Source of the DNA: Bacteroidota bacterium
GTDB taxonomy: Bacteria; Bacteroidota; Bacteroidia; Bacteroidales; VadinHA17
Length of the DNA stretch: 6,195 nt
Direction: 5' to 3'
NCBI GenBank assembly: GCA_030628785.1
Contig: DAOVQI010000213.1
Span: 1-6,195 of the forward strand
Below the pieces are notes generated by a model that was not told the origin of the DNA, did not search any database, and saw only the letters and a program-made list of their open reading frames with translations. Within the stretch, counting starts at the first letter, position 1, and every line of letters begins with the position of its first letter. Of the stretch, positions 1 through 5,759 are shown one piece after another. Made by a program: the position numbers and the translations under genes.

Positions 1-14
1 AGCTACGCAAATTT

Positions 15-64
15 ACCCTGTGAAATATTGCTTCGCAATAAATCTTCGATTTATTTCACAGGGT
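15..64. repeat. Nested palindrome able to form a three-way cloverleaf
   Basis: A perfect 13-bp inverted repeat (ACCCTGTGAAATA at 15-27, TATTTCACAGGGT at 52-64) encloses two smaller perfect hairpins. These are TATTGC-TTC-GCAATA at 26-40 and TAAATC-TTC-GATTTA at 39-53, both with a TTC loop. The outer stem and the two inner hairpins share a few bases at their junctions, so the whole unit can fold as a compact three-way cloverleaf or cruciform. There is no T-run after it, so a simple terminator is unlikely. It resembles REP-like dispersed intergenic repeats in style; that classification is inference. I see no flanking target duplication and no second copy in the window. Confidence 0.8.
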
Positions 65-157
65 GAACCTTAGCCTTTTATAAGATAAGTTTTATTATAT
101 ACACATAACTTATTGTAAATCAATAAACAATTTTAAAATTCCGATACGTATAATATA

Positions 158-739
158 ATGAATCAAATAAGACGTCGCAACTTTCTGAAAGTTTTGGGCT
201 TGGTTACAGTATTCGGTTTGTTTGGATTTGTGAATAAAAATTCGTCGATAGATGATCCAATGTTAAAAAAGGGAAAAAAGAAAATCATGAAGCTGAGACC
301 ACATCACATTTTAGACATCATTACCGGCTATGGTCATGGTGTTGAATACAAGCCTCACCCATACGGACATTCACAGCACATTGTAGCAAAAGCAATACTG
401 TCTGATTTGGATATTAAGATAAAATTAGTTATCGGCGCTGACGCGGTTTGCCAGGGATGCAAACATTTATTACCAGATGGTCAGTGCGATGACGTTTTAC
501 AACAACTTGATCCACCCATATCTAAACAAGAATATAATGATACTCTTGATTATCGGTTACTTGATTATTTGAATATTAATCGCGATACAGTTACGACAAT
601 TCGGGAATATCTTGAAATTGTAAACAAGAAAGTACCAGGTATCGAGAGGATTTGCACACACCCTAAAGAAGATCAAAAAGAACGTTTAAATGGTCTCACA
701 AAAGGGTTAATCAACCTCGGCATCAGAAGTGATTCGTAA
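158..739 (+). CDS. DUF1284-like cysteine-cluster protein with Tat-type N-terminal leader
   Basis: Unknown function; 193 aa. Residues 44-110 resemble the DUF1284 family: an RPHHIL motif at 47-52, a GHG at 59-61, and a cysteine cluster C98-x2-C101-x8-C110 that a fourth cysteine, C166, may complete. Four cysteines and several histidines suggest an iron-sulfur or other metal site (inference). Residues 5-11 read RRRNFLK, a good twin-arginine motif, followed by a hydrophobic stretch at about 12-25. There is no AxA cleavage site or lipobox, so the leader may stay as an anchor. Family members usually begin near MKLRPHH, which here is an internal ATG at 287 (Met44). I kept the upstream ATG because the extra residues form a coherent Tat leader and Tat carries folded cofactor proteins. 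The gene stands alone, with no clear Shine-Dalgarno. Confidence 0.7.
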   Translation: MNQIRRRNFLKVLGLVTVFGLFGFVNKNSSIDDPMLKKGKKKIMKLRPHHILDIITGYGHGVEYKPHPYGHSQHIVAKAILSDLDIKIKLVIGADAVCQGCKHLLPDGQCDDVLQQLDPPISKQEYNDTLDYRLLDYLNINRDTVTTIREYLEIVNKKVPGIERICTHPKEDQKERLNGLTKGLINLGIRSDS

Positions 740-792
740 AGATATTTAAAGCACCAACCTGGGTTGCCGGGAATTATTCCTGGTAGAATGGA

Positions 793-873
793 AAAGGTCG
801 AAAGGTTAAAAAGTCGAAGAGGTCGAATAGTCAAAGGTCGAAAGGTTAAGAAGTCGAAGAGGTCGAAAGGTTA
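793..873. repeat. 40-bp tandem repeat, two copies
   Basis: Two adjacent 40-bp units at 793-832 and 833-872 match at 36 of 40 positions. Each is built from smaller A/G-rich words such as AGGTCGAAAGG and AAGTCGAAG. A 41-codon open frame at 788-913 runs through them but is lysine/arginine-rich only because of the repeat, so I do not call it a gene. This lies in the 429-nt gene-free stretch 740-1168, which otherwise holds the 16-bp repeat at 889-920 and the palindromic control region before the toxin-antitoxin pair. I see nothing in 921-1040. Confidence 0.85.
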
Positions 874-888
874 CTCTTATATTCCTAG

Positions 889-920
889 GACTCTTAGACC
901 CTTAGACTCTTAGACCCTTA
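889..920. repeat. 16-bp perfect direct repeat
   Basis: GACTCTTAGACCCTTA occurs twice in tandem without mismatch (889-904 and 905-920), just after the 40-bp repeat. Together they look like a slippage-prone intergenic spacer. No function can be assigned. Confidence 0.85.
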
Positions 921-1041
921 TATCCTGCAACTTTAGATTGTATGTTTAATTACTCTCTCATTTTAGTTCATTTTTAAATTTATTTATTACACAAAGTTAT
1001 TCTCGTCAGGAGTTCCGGGAAGTTTTTACTATACAGAAAAT

Positions 1042-1136
1042 AAGCGAAATTTCGTTTATGCAACCTTAACCACAAGCATAAATACGTATTTATTGTAAAA
1101 AAATTATACGGGTATAATTATTTTTTTGTACTTTTG
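1042..1136 (+). promoter_or_regulatory. Palindrome-rich control region of the toxin-antitoxin operon
   Basis: Three palindromes precede the antitoxin gene: a CGAAATTTCG core at 1045-1054 (extendable to 1042-1057 with one G-T pair), a perfect 16-bp ATAAATACGTATTTAT at 1078-1093, and AATTATAC-GG-GTATAATT at 1102-1119. Ten bases after the last, TACTTTTG at 1129-1136 fits the Bacteroidota -7 box TAnnTTTG exactly; I cannot find a matching -33 TTTG at the usual spacing. Ribbon-helix-helix antitoxins typically bind palindromes over their own promoter, so these are operator candidates (inference). Confidence 0.5.
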
Positions 1137-1168
1137 TACGTATATTTCAAATTTAAGAAAGAAGTATT

Positions 1169-1414
1169 ATGAATACCAAATTGACATTAACAATAGAACA
1201 GTCAATAATTGAAAAGGCAAAACGATATGCAAAAGGAAAAGGGAGAAGTTTATCTGATATTATTGAAAATTATTTAAAAGCAATTACGAATGAAAGTGAA
1301 TCAGAGATTGAATTAACTCCAATTGTAAAGTCATTAAAGGGATCTTTTAAAGCACCTAAAGATTTTGACTATAAAAAGGAATTGACTAAAGGATTAACAG
1401 AAAAATATCTGTAA
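1169..1414 (+). CDS. Antitoxin of a VapBC-like pair, DUF6364-type
   Basis: An 81-aa protein of antitoxin size. Residues 3-10 (KLTLTIEQ) form the expected DNA-binding beta strand, followed by two helices at about 11-24 and 27-40 containing KGRSLSDIIENYL. This is the ribbon-helix-helix layout, and the sequence resembles the DUF6364 antitoxin family of Bacteroidota. The C-terminal half (about 50-81), with a LKGSFKAPKDFDYKKEL stretch, is where such antitoxins wrap the partner toxin. The stop codon shares one base with the toxin start (TAATG at 1412-1416), so translation is probably coupled. The leader is A-rich (AAGAAAGAAG) rather than a classical Shine-Dalgarno. The protein probably represses its own operon through the palindromes upstream. 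Confidence 0.8.
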   Translation: MNTKLTLTIEQSIIEKAKRYAKGKGRSLSDIIENYLKAITNESESEIELTPIVKSLKGSFKAPKDFDYKKELTKGLTEKYL

Positions 1415-1839
1415 TGAAAAGAGTATTAATTGATACAGATGTAATCCTGGATTTCTTTATAGACAGGCAACCATTTTCAGAAAATGCTTCTAAGATTCTT
1501 TCTTTATGTGAGAACAGAATAATAAGTGGATATGTAACACCTGTAATATTGAGTAACACTTATTACATTTTAAGACAAATAGCAAGCCACTACAAAGTAA
1601 TTGAAAAACTGAACCAACTATTATCTATAACAGATGTATTAACTATGGATAAAAGTGTGGTTATAAATGCTTTAAATTCTGATTTTAGAGATTTTGAGGA
1701 TGCTTTACAAAATTTTACCGCAACAAAAAAAGGTAATGTTGATGTTATAATTACCAGAAATGTAAAAGACTTTAAAACGAGTGAGATTGGAGTATTAACT
1801 CCAGAAAGTTATGTTAGGACAGTAAATGCCAGGCGTTAA
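1414..1839 (+). CDS. PIN-domain toxin, VapC-like ribonuclease
   Basis: A 141-aa PIN-domain protein, expected to be a metal-dependent ribonuclease held inactive by the antitoxin encoded just before it. The opening strand VLIDTDVILDF places the first acidic residue at D7, with D9 and D13 nearby. The central acidic cluster is DFEDALQ at 93-99 (D96 the likely ligand), and the closing motif is NVDVIITRNVKDF at 108-120 with D110, N116 and D119. In many VapC proteins an invariant Glu sits in the segment matching VTPVILSNTYYIL (41-53); here that stretch has no acidic residue, as I recall for the PIN_3-like subgroup. Length is normal and the frame intact. The target RNA cannot be read from sequence. 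Confidence 0.85.
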   Translation: MKRVLIDTDVILDFFIDRQPFSENASKILSLCENRIISGYVTPVILSNTYYILRQIASHYKVIEKLNQLLSITDVLTMDKSVVINALNSDFRDFEDALQNFTATKKGNVDVIITRNVKDFKTSEIGVLTPESYVRTVNARR

Positions 1840-1855
1840 CTAAATATAAAATTTT

Positions 1856-2305
1856 ATGGAAAAACTATTAATCGTCCTCTGTCTATTGTTTTCAAGCGTA
1901 ATTTCTAACGCACAGATATCTTTTAATACAGGAAATTCAGAAATGGATGCAGATTTAAGCAATATTAATTTAAATGCTAAATTGGATTTCGGAGCTTTCA
2001 AAACCAATTTAAACTTGACGTATAATATTTCAGAAAAGAAAATTGATTATTTAAGCATTTCTGTGAAAATGGAACCTGCTGAAATTTACCTTGCACTCGA
2101 ACTTACAAAATTAAGCGGTAAGTCCATTGATGATGTTGTAGAAATTTACAAAGTTCATAAAGAGAAAGGATGGGGGTATATTGCCAAACAAATAGGAATT
2201 AAACCCGGCTCGCCTGAATTTCACAAACTAAAAGAAAATGCAAAAAATAAAGGATCAAAGGGGAAAGGTAAAAGTAATCAGGGAAAAACCAAGAAGAAAA
2301 CATGA
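1856..2305 (+). CDS. Small secreted protein of unknown function with basic K/G-rich tail
   Basis: A 149-aa protein starting 16 nt after the toxin gene. Residues 1-19 form a Sec signal peptide (MEK, a hydrophobic core to about 15, then SNA-Q at 17-20), so export to the periplasm or beyond is likely. Residues 20-90 are polar and may be beta-rich. A conserved-looking helical segment at about 92-128 contains DDVVEIYKVHKEKGWGYIAK followed by a GIKPGSPEFHKLK stretch; I recognise this as recurring in uncharacterised bacterial exported proteins but know no function. The last 22 or so residues are almost all K, G, S, N and Q, possibly disordered and able to bind anionic polymers (inference). There is no clear Shine-Dalgarno. 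It may be read through from the toxin-antitoxin operon. Confidence 0.75.
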   Translation: MEKLLIVLCLLFSSVISNAQISFNTGNSEMDADLSNINLNAKLDFGAFKTNLNLTYNISEKKIDYLSISVKMEPAEIYLALELTKLSGKSIDDVVEIYKVHKEKGWGYIAKQIGIKPGSPEFHKLKENAKNKGSKGKGKSNQGKTKKKT

Positions 2306-2430
2306 CAATCACAAAATCTACCATTAACAAGAATTACCAGGAGATTCAGAAGCAGATTCTGGAGATATTTGAAGGTGACAGATTTGCGCTGTTGGAAAAG
2401 AGCAGGAAGCTTGGCAGGATTCTGGAGTAA
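2302..2430 (+). CDS. Possible 42-aa small protein overlapping the preceding stop
   Basis: This ORF is easily missed because of its length. Its ATG overlaps the previous stop as ATGA (2302-2305), a classic arrangement for translational coupling. The product is 42 aa, begins MTITKSTINKNYQEIQKQIL, and is predicted mostly helical and charged, with an EKSRKLGRILE end. There is no signal peptide or membrane segment, and I recognise no family. It could be a real small partner of the secreted protein or a remnant of a longer gene, since repeats begin about 37 nt downstream. The coupling geometry is the main support. Confidence 0.45.
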   Translation: MTITKSTINKNYQEIQKQILEIFEGDRFALLEKSRKLGRILE

Positions 2431-2467
2431 TTTTGAAATAGCAACTGTTGTTAACCAGATCAAGATC

Positions 2468-2501
2468 AGACCCTAAGGGTTTTCAAAAACCCTTAGGGTC
2501 T
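2468..2501. repeat. 16-bp perfect hairpin, AGACCCTAAGGG type
   Basis: AGACCCTAAGGGTTTT at 2468-2483 and its exact complement at 2486-2501 are separated by only two bases, so the tip would open to a slightly larger loop. It lies about 37 nt after the last ORF of the upstream block and could stop or protect transcripts from either side. There is no T-run beyond the stem, so it is not a canonical intrinsic terminator. This sequence type looks like a dispersed intergenic repeat of Bacteroidota (recollection, not checked). Confidence 0.75.
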
Positions 2502-2666
2502 TCTGGGATCCTCCGTGGGAGTTTGACAGAAATTCGGTATAAACCTCCCCCACCTGCTCGCCTAACAGAATTCTATGTATATCCATACCCGGACTTCCAA
2601 CCACACCTTTTTTATTATTGAAGTTTAAAACTTTATTTGTTCGAATCCGGATGATTAGTTGTAGTG

Positions 2667-2701
2667 GACTGCCGACTGTAGACTGCCGACTGTGGACTGC
2701 C
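2667..2701. repeat. 14-bp tandem repeat, 2.5 copies
   Basis: GACTGCCGACTGTA at 2667-2680 is followed by GACTGCCGACTGTG at 2681-2694 and a half copy, GACTGCC, at 2695-2701, which runs into the palindrome at 2699. It is part of the 427-nt gene-free stretch 2431-2857. That stretch holds only this repeat, two palindromes, a leader inverted repeat and a start-less minus-strand open frame. Confidence 0.85.
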
Positions 2702-2732
2702 CGCCCGAACGTACCGTTCGGTACGGGCGGGC
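2699..2732. repeat. G+C-rich palindrome with alternative inner hairpins
   Basis: GCCCGCCCG at 2699-2707 and CGGGCGGGC at 2724-2732 form a perfect 9-bp outer stem. Inside, CCGAACG-TAC-CGTTCGG (2705-2721) and GTACC-GTTC-GGTAC (2711-2724) are alternative hairpins that share bases with the outer arms, so the folds compete. It is strikingly G+C-rich in an A/T-rich spacer, sits at the end of the 14-bp tandem repeat, and is flanked by GACT on both sides. It lacks a T-run. Confidence 0.75.
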
Positions 2733-2761
2733 CGACTATTAACTAATTATTTATGAAACCT

Positions 2762-2820
2762 GAAAATTAAGGGGTTTTTTAATCAATTTGTGAAACTATG
2801 TCCTTAATTTTCTTATTTTT
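2762..2820 (+). promoter_or_regulatory. Inverted repeat in the leader of the sugar operon
   Basis: GAAAATTAAGG at 2762-2772 and CCTTAATTTTC at 2802-2812 are an exact 11-bp inverted repeat with a 29-nt loop, followed by TTATTTTT. It ends about 45 nt before the kinase start. It could be a weak terminator/attenuator or an operator, and the sequence cannot decide. A loose promoter match, TTTG at 2787-2790 and TATTTTTA at 2814-2821, overlaps it, but the 23-bp spacing is long and the -7 box has one mismatch. Confidence 0.35.
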
Positions 2821-2857
2821 ATACGTGATATGCTGAGACTTACTAAATATTATTGAT

Positions 2858-3685
2858 ATGACCATAGGAGTAGATTTAGGTGGAACAAACATAAGAGCAG
2901 GTATAATAGCAAATGGCTCGATCATCGTGCAAAGACATACTTCTCTGAAGAATAAAGATTCATTACCGGAAACTCTTACCCAATTTATAGAGTTTATTGC
3001 GCCTTTGATTCAACCTGACATAAAAGGAATAGGCATTGGAGTGCCATCAGTGGTGGATATTGATAAGGGGATCGTTTACAATGTTGTTAAAATTCCTTCG
3101 TGGGAAAAAGTGGAGTTGAAAGATATTTTACAAAAAGAATTTAAGATTCCCGTATATGTAAATAACGATGTTAATTGTTTTGTTCTTGGAGAACATCAGT
3201 ATGGTCTTGCCAAACCTTTTAAATCGGTTGTTGGATTGGCCATAGGAACAGGTCTTGGTTCAGGCATAATTATAAACAATCAACTTTATTCAGGTAATAA
3301 TTGTGGAGCTGGCGAAATAGGGTATTTACCTTACCGGGATGAAGATTTTGAATACTATTGTAGCAGCAGTTTTTTTGAATCAAAGCATAATACCACTGCC
3401 TTAAAGGCTTATCAAGATGCATTAGATGGAAATTCAGAAGCATTCAGTATATGGAATGAATTTGGGTTACATATTGGGAATGCTGTTAAAGCGGTTGTAT
3501 ATTTTTACGATCCGGAAGCGATTATCTTAGGAGGATCGATCGCAAAGGCATATGAGTTTTTTGCCGGTGAAATGAGAAAAGCTTTGGTTGACTGTTATTT
3601 CCCTGAATCTATTAAAAGACTTAAAATTCTCCAATCTCAAAATGAAAATATCACACTATTGGGAGCTGCAGCATTAGTACACTAA
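2858..3685 (+). CDS. ROK-family sugar kinase, zinc-less Bacteroidota type
   Basis: A 275-aa cytoplasmic kinase expected to phosphorylate a hexose or amino sugar with ATP. The N-terminal phosphate loop is IGVDLGGTNIRAG (3-15). A GIGIGVPSVVD stretch at 58-67 matches the first ROK hinge, and VNNDVNCFVLGE (101-112) carries the catalytic Asp104. AIGTGLGSGI (128-137) and LGGS (224-227) line the nucleotide site. Two usual landmarks differ. The sugar-binding E-x-G-H is GEIGY, with Glu153 kept but Tyr156 in place of His. The zinc site CxCGxxGC is absent; the region reads EYYCSSSFFE (165-174). I recall this variant in Bacteroidota ROK proteins, so it is probably a subgroup trait rather than decay. Length is slightly short for ROK and the frame is intact. 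The permease follows after 73 nt, suggesting uptake then phosphorylation of one sugar. The substrate is undetermined. Confidence 0.85.
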   Translation: MTIGVDLGGTNIRAGIIANGSIIVQRHTSLKNKDSLPETLTQFIEFIAPLIQPDIKGIGIGVPSVVDIDKGIVYNVVKIPSWEKVELKDILQKEFKIPVYVNNDVNCFVLGEHQYGLAKPFKSVVGLAIGTGLGSGIIINNQLYSGNNCGAGEIGYLPYRDEDFEYYCSSSFFESKHNTTALKAYQDALDGNSEAFSIWNEFGLHIGNAVKAVVYFYDPEAIILGGSIAKAYEFFAGEMRKALVDCYFPESIKRLKILQSQNENITLLGAAALVH

Positions 3686-3758
3686 CGAAATCTAATCGTA
3701 AAGCATTCGATAGGATATGTATTTGTTCTTATTGTTACCTGATTAAAAAAATAAAATA

Positions 3759-5027
3759 ATGAAACGTCGTAGTGCATTAATTGTAATCTTAATTCTTTTA
3801 ATATTTTTTGTAATATCATTTTTAACTAATATTCTTGGTCCAATAATTCCTGATATTATTGATAGTTTCAGTCTTAGTATTGGAATGGCTGGTTTTTTGC
3901 CTTTTTCATTCTTTGTGGCTTATGGTGTAATGTCTATTCCAGCAGGAGTATTAATAGAAAAGTATTCAGAAAAACCCATCTTACTATTTTCATTTTTTAT
4001 TGCTTTTTTAGGGGCGTTATTTTTTGCGTTATTTCCCAAATTTTATGTGGCATTAATATCACTATTTTCTATTGGCATTGGTATGGCTATGTTGCAGGTT
4101 GCTATTAATCCCTTACTCCGGCAAGCTGGAGGTGAGGGGAATTTTGCATTTTATTCTGTTCTGGCACAGTTGGTTTTTGGTTCAGCATCCTTTCTGAGTC
4201 CCCAGTTGTATAGTTATCTTGTACTGAATGTGCATACTGAAAATACTTCTTTTATAATTAAAATGTTGAATCATTTAGTTCCTGAAAATCTGGAATGGAT
4301 TTCACTATATTGGGTATTTACCATAGTTGTTTTGCTTATGATATTAATAATCCGGTTTGTTAAATTTCCCAAAGTGGTTCGTTTAGAGGATGAAAAGATA
4401 CAAACCGGGGCTGCTTTTAAAGATTTGCTAAGAAACAAATATGTAATTCTATTCTTCATAGGCATATTTGCTTATGTTGGAACTGAACAGGGTATTGCGA
4501 ATTGGACTTCAAAATTTCTTCAAATGTATCATGATGTCGATCCTGCTACGAAAGGTGCTGATGCAATTTCATATTTCTGGGGCTTACTTACTGTTGGCTG
4601 TGTACTTGGATTACTGTTATTAAAGTTATTTGATTGCAGAACCATTTTAATTGCTTTTACTTCCGGCGCACTAATTTCATTGACTTTTGCATTGTTTGGC
4701 CCTGTGCAGGTAGCCTTTTATGCATTCCCTCTTACCGGATTTTTCGCTTCGGTAATGTGGTCAGTAATATTCTCACTGGCCCTGAATTCTGTCGCCCATC
4801 ACCATGGAACATTTTCAGGTATTCTTTGTACAGGTATTATGGGTGGTGCATTAGTTCCTTTAATAATAGGCGGACTTGGAGAATTGATTGGCTTACGTCT
4901 TGGCATGTTTTTCCTGTATATTACCCTAGGATATATTTTTAGTATTGGTATTTGGGCAAAACCATTAATAAATAATGTTACAATTAAGATTCGTATTAAA
5001 GATTTCTTCAGAAAAACTCAAGACTAA
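3759..5027 (+). CDS. FHS-family sugar permease (major facilitator superfamily)
   Basis: A 422-aa inner-membrane transporter with about 12 hydrophobic segments (roughly 7-27, 43-64, 72-92, 96-116, 128-152, 181-201, 228-247, 268-290, 295-313, 318-344, 350-373, 378-400) and a short loop between helices 6 and 7. Family marks of fucose/glucose/GlcNAc-type (FHS) porters are visible: IPAGVLIEKYSEKP at 60-73, MLQVAINPLL at 111-120, YVGTEQGIANW at 239-249, and MWSVIFSLAL at 333-342 followed by a glycine-rich helix. These porters are sugar:proton symporters as a rule. Pairing with the ROK kinase upstream suggests a hexose or N-acetylhexosamine; the sequence does not settle which. The leader is A-rich. 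The frame is complete and G+C matches the kinase. Confidence 0.85.
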   Translation: MKRRSALIVILILLIFFVISFLTNILGPIIPDIIDSFSLSIGMAGFLPFSFFVAYGVMSIPAGVLIEKYSEKPILLFSFFIAFLGALFFALFPKFYVALISLFSIGIGMAMLQVAINPLLRQAGGEGNFAFYSVLAQLVFGSASFLSPQLYSYLVLNVHTENTSFIIKMLNHLVPENLEWISLYWVFTIVVLLMILIIRFVKFPKVVRLEDEKIQTGAAFKDLLRNKYVILFFIGIFAYVGTEQGIANWTSKFLQMYHDVDPATKGADAISYFWGLLTVGCVLGLLLLKLFDCRTILIAFTSGALISLTFALFGPVQVAFYAFPLTGFFASVMWSVIFSLALNSVAHHHGTFSGILCTGIMGGALVPLIIGGLGELIGLRLGMFFLYITLGYIFSIGIWAKPLINNVTIKIRIKDFFRKTQD

Positions 5028-5044
5028 CTTAAAGGAAGAATATC

Positions 5045-5701
5045 ATGAACACAAAATTTTTTCAAGCCGCTCGCCTGATATTGATCATTCTACTCATTTG
5101 TCCCACGTTGACTTTGGCGCAGGAACTCAAGCCTATCCATCTTTTGGAACCGCAAATGGACGGCGGTCGACCCCTGATGCAGGTGTTGAAGGACAGAAGT
5201 TCTTCCCGCGAATTCAGTAATGAGAAGTTGCCCATGCAGGTGCTTTCCGATATGCTTTGGGCGGCATTCGGAGTAAATCGCCCGGAATCAGGAAAGCGTA
5301 CTGCACCTTCGGCAAATAACAGGCAGGAAATAGATATTTACATTGCCACAGCTGATGGTCTTTATCTTTATGATGCGAAGACACACATGTTAATGCCGGT
5401 TCTGGCAGAGGACATCCGTACTATGACGGGTACTCAATCGTACGTACAGGAAGCGCCTGTAAACCTTATCTATGTATCGGATTTCTCAAAGATGGGTGAT
5501 GCGGAAGAAAGTCAAAAGTATGTCACTTCATCTGCAAACACAGGCTTTATCAGTCAGAATGTTTATTTGTACTGTGCTTCCGAAGGACTGGCAACTGTTG
5601 TGCGTGGCTCAATTGACAAGCCGGCCCTTGAGAAGACGATGAGGCTGCGACCGGATCAGAAGGTCATCCTTGCACAATCGGTGGGATATCCGAAAAAATA
5701 G
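5045..5701 (+). CDS. Exported SagB/ThcOx-type nitroreductase-family protein
   Basis: A 218-aa protein, probably an FMN-dependent oxidoreductase of the nitroreductase fold. RSSSREF at 51-57 is the phosphate-binding start of the fold. LSDMLWAAFGVNR (67-79), RTAPSANNRQEIDIYIA (85-101), GLYLYDAKTHML (105-116) and the closing GLATVVRGS and AQSVGYP follow in the family order. Residues 1-25 form a Sec signal peptide ending LTLA-Q, with no twin arginines or lipobox, so the enzyme is predicted periplasmic, which is unusual for a flavoprotein fold. The start is supported by AAAGGAAG at 5031-5038, a much better Shine-Dalgarno than its neighbours have. It begins 17 nt after the permease stop, so cotranscription is plausible. 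G+C is visibly higher than in the kinase and permease, suggesting separate ancestry. The substrate is unknown. Confidence 0.8.
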   Translation: MNTKFFQAARLILIILLICPTLTLAQELKPIHLLEPQMDGGRPLMQVLKDRSSSREFSNEKLPMQVLSDMLWAAFGVNRPESGKRTAPSANNRQEIDIYIATADGLYLYDAKTHMLMPVLAEDIRTMTGTQSYVQEAPVNLIYVSDFSKMGDAEESQKYVTSSANTGFISQNVYLYCASEGLATVVRGSIDKPALEKTMRLRPDQKVILAQSVGYPKK

Positions 5702-5759
5702 TCATCATAACACAGCCTCTGAAGCCTGGGGTTAGTCATTTTTTTTAAGTTAATTAATA

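Noticed and set aside
144..151. ATACGTAT shared by the leader of the first gene and the palindrome at 1078-1093
   Set aside because: An 8-bp A/T-rich palindrome recurring once in 1 kb can arise by chance; there is no other sign of a shared regulator.
788..913. A 41-codon + strand ORF rich in Lys and Arg
   Set aside because: It is produced by the 40-bp tandem repeat and the following duplication; composition and periodicity explain it.
2278..2463. 61-codon minus-strand ORF
   Set aside because: It is antisense to the end of the secreted-protein gene and the coupled small ORF, with no recognisable domain.
2639..2650. GTTCGAATCCGG, resembling the T-arm of a tRNA and a possible attachment-site remnant
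   Set aside because: The flanking bases do not pair into a T-stem or acceptor stem and no other tRNA arms are present; a match of about ten bases is too weak.
4634..4942. 102-codon + strand ORF inside the permease gene
   Set aside because: It is an alternative frame of the clearly coding permease; its aromatic- and Cys-rich composition is typical of a shadow frame.
5710..5746. Intrinsic terminator after the nitroreductase
   Set aside because: There is an 8-T run at 5739-5746, but the bases before it form only a weak, interrupted stem.
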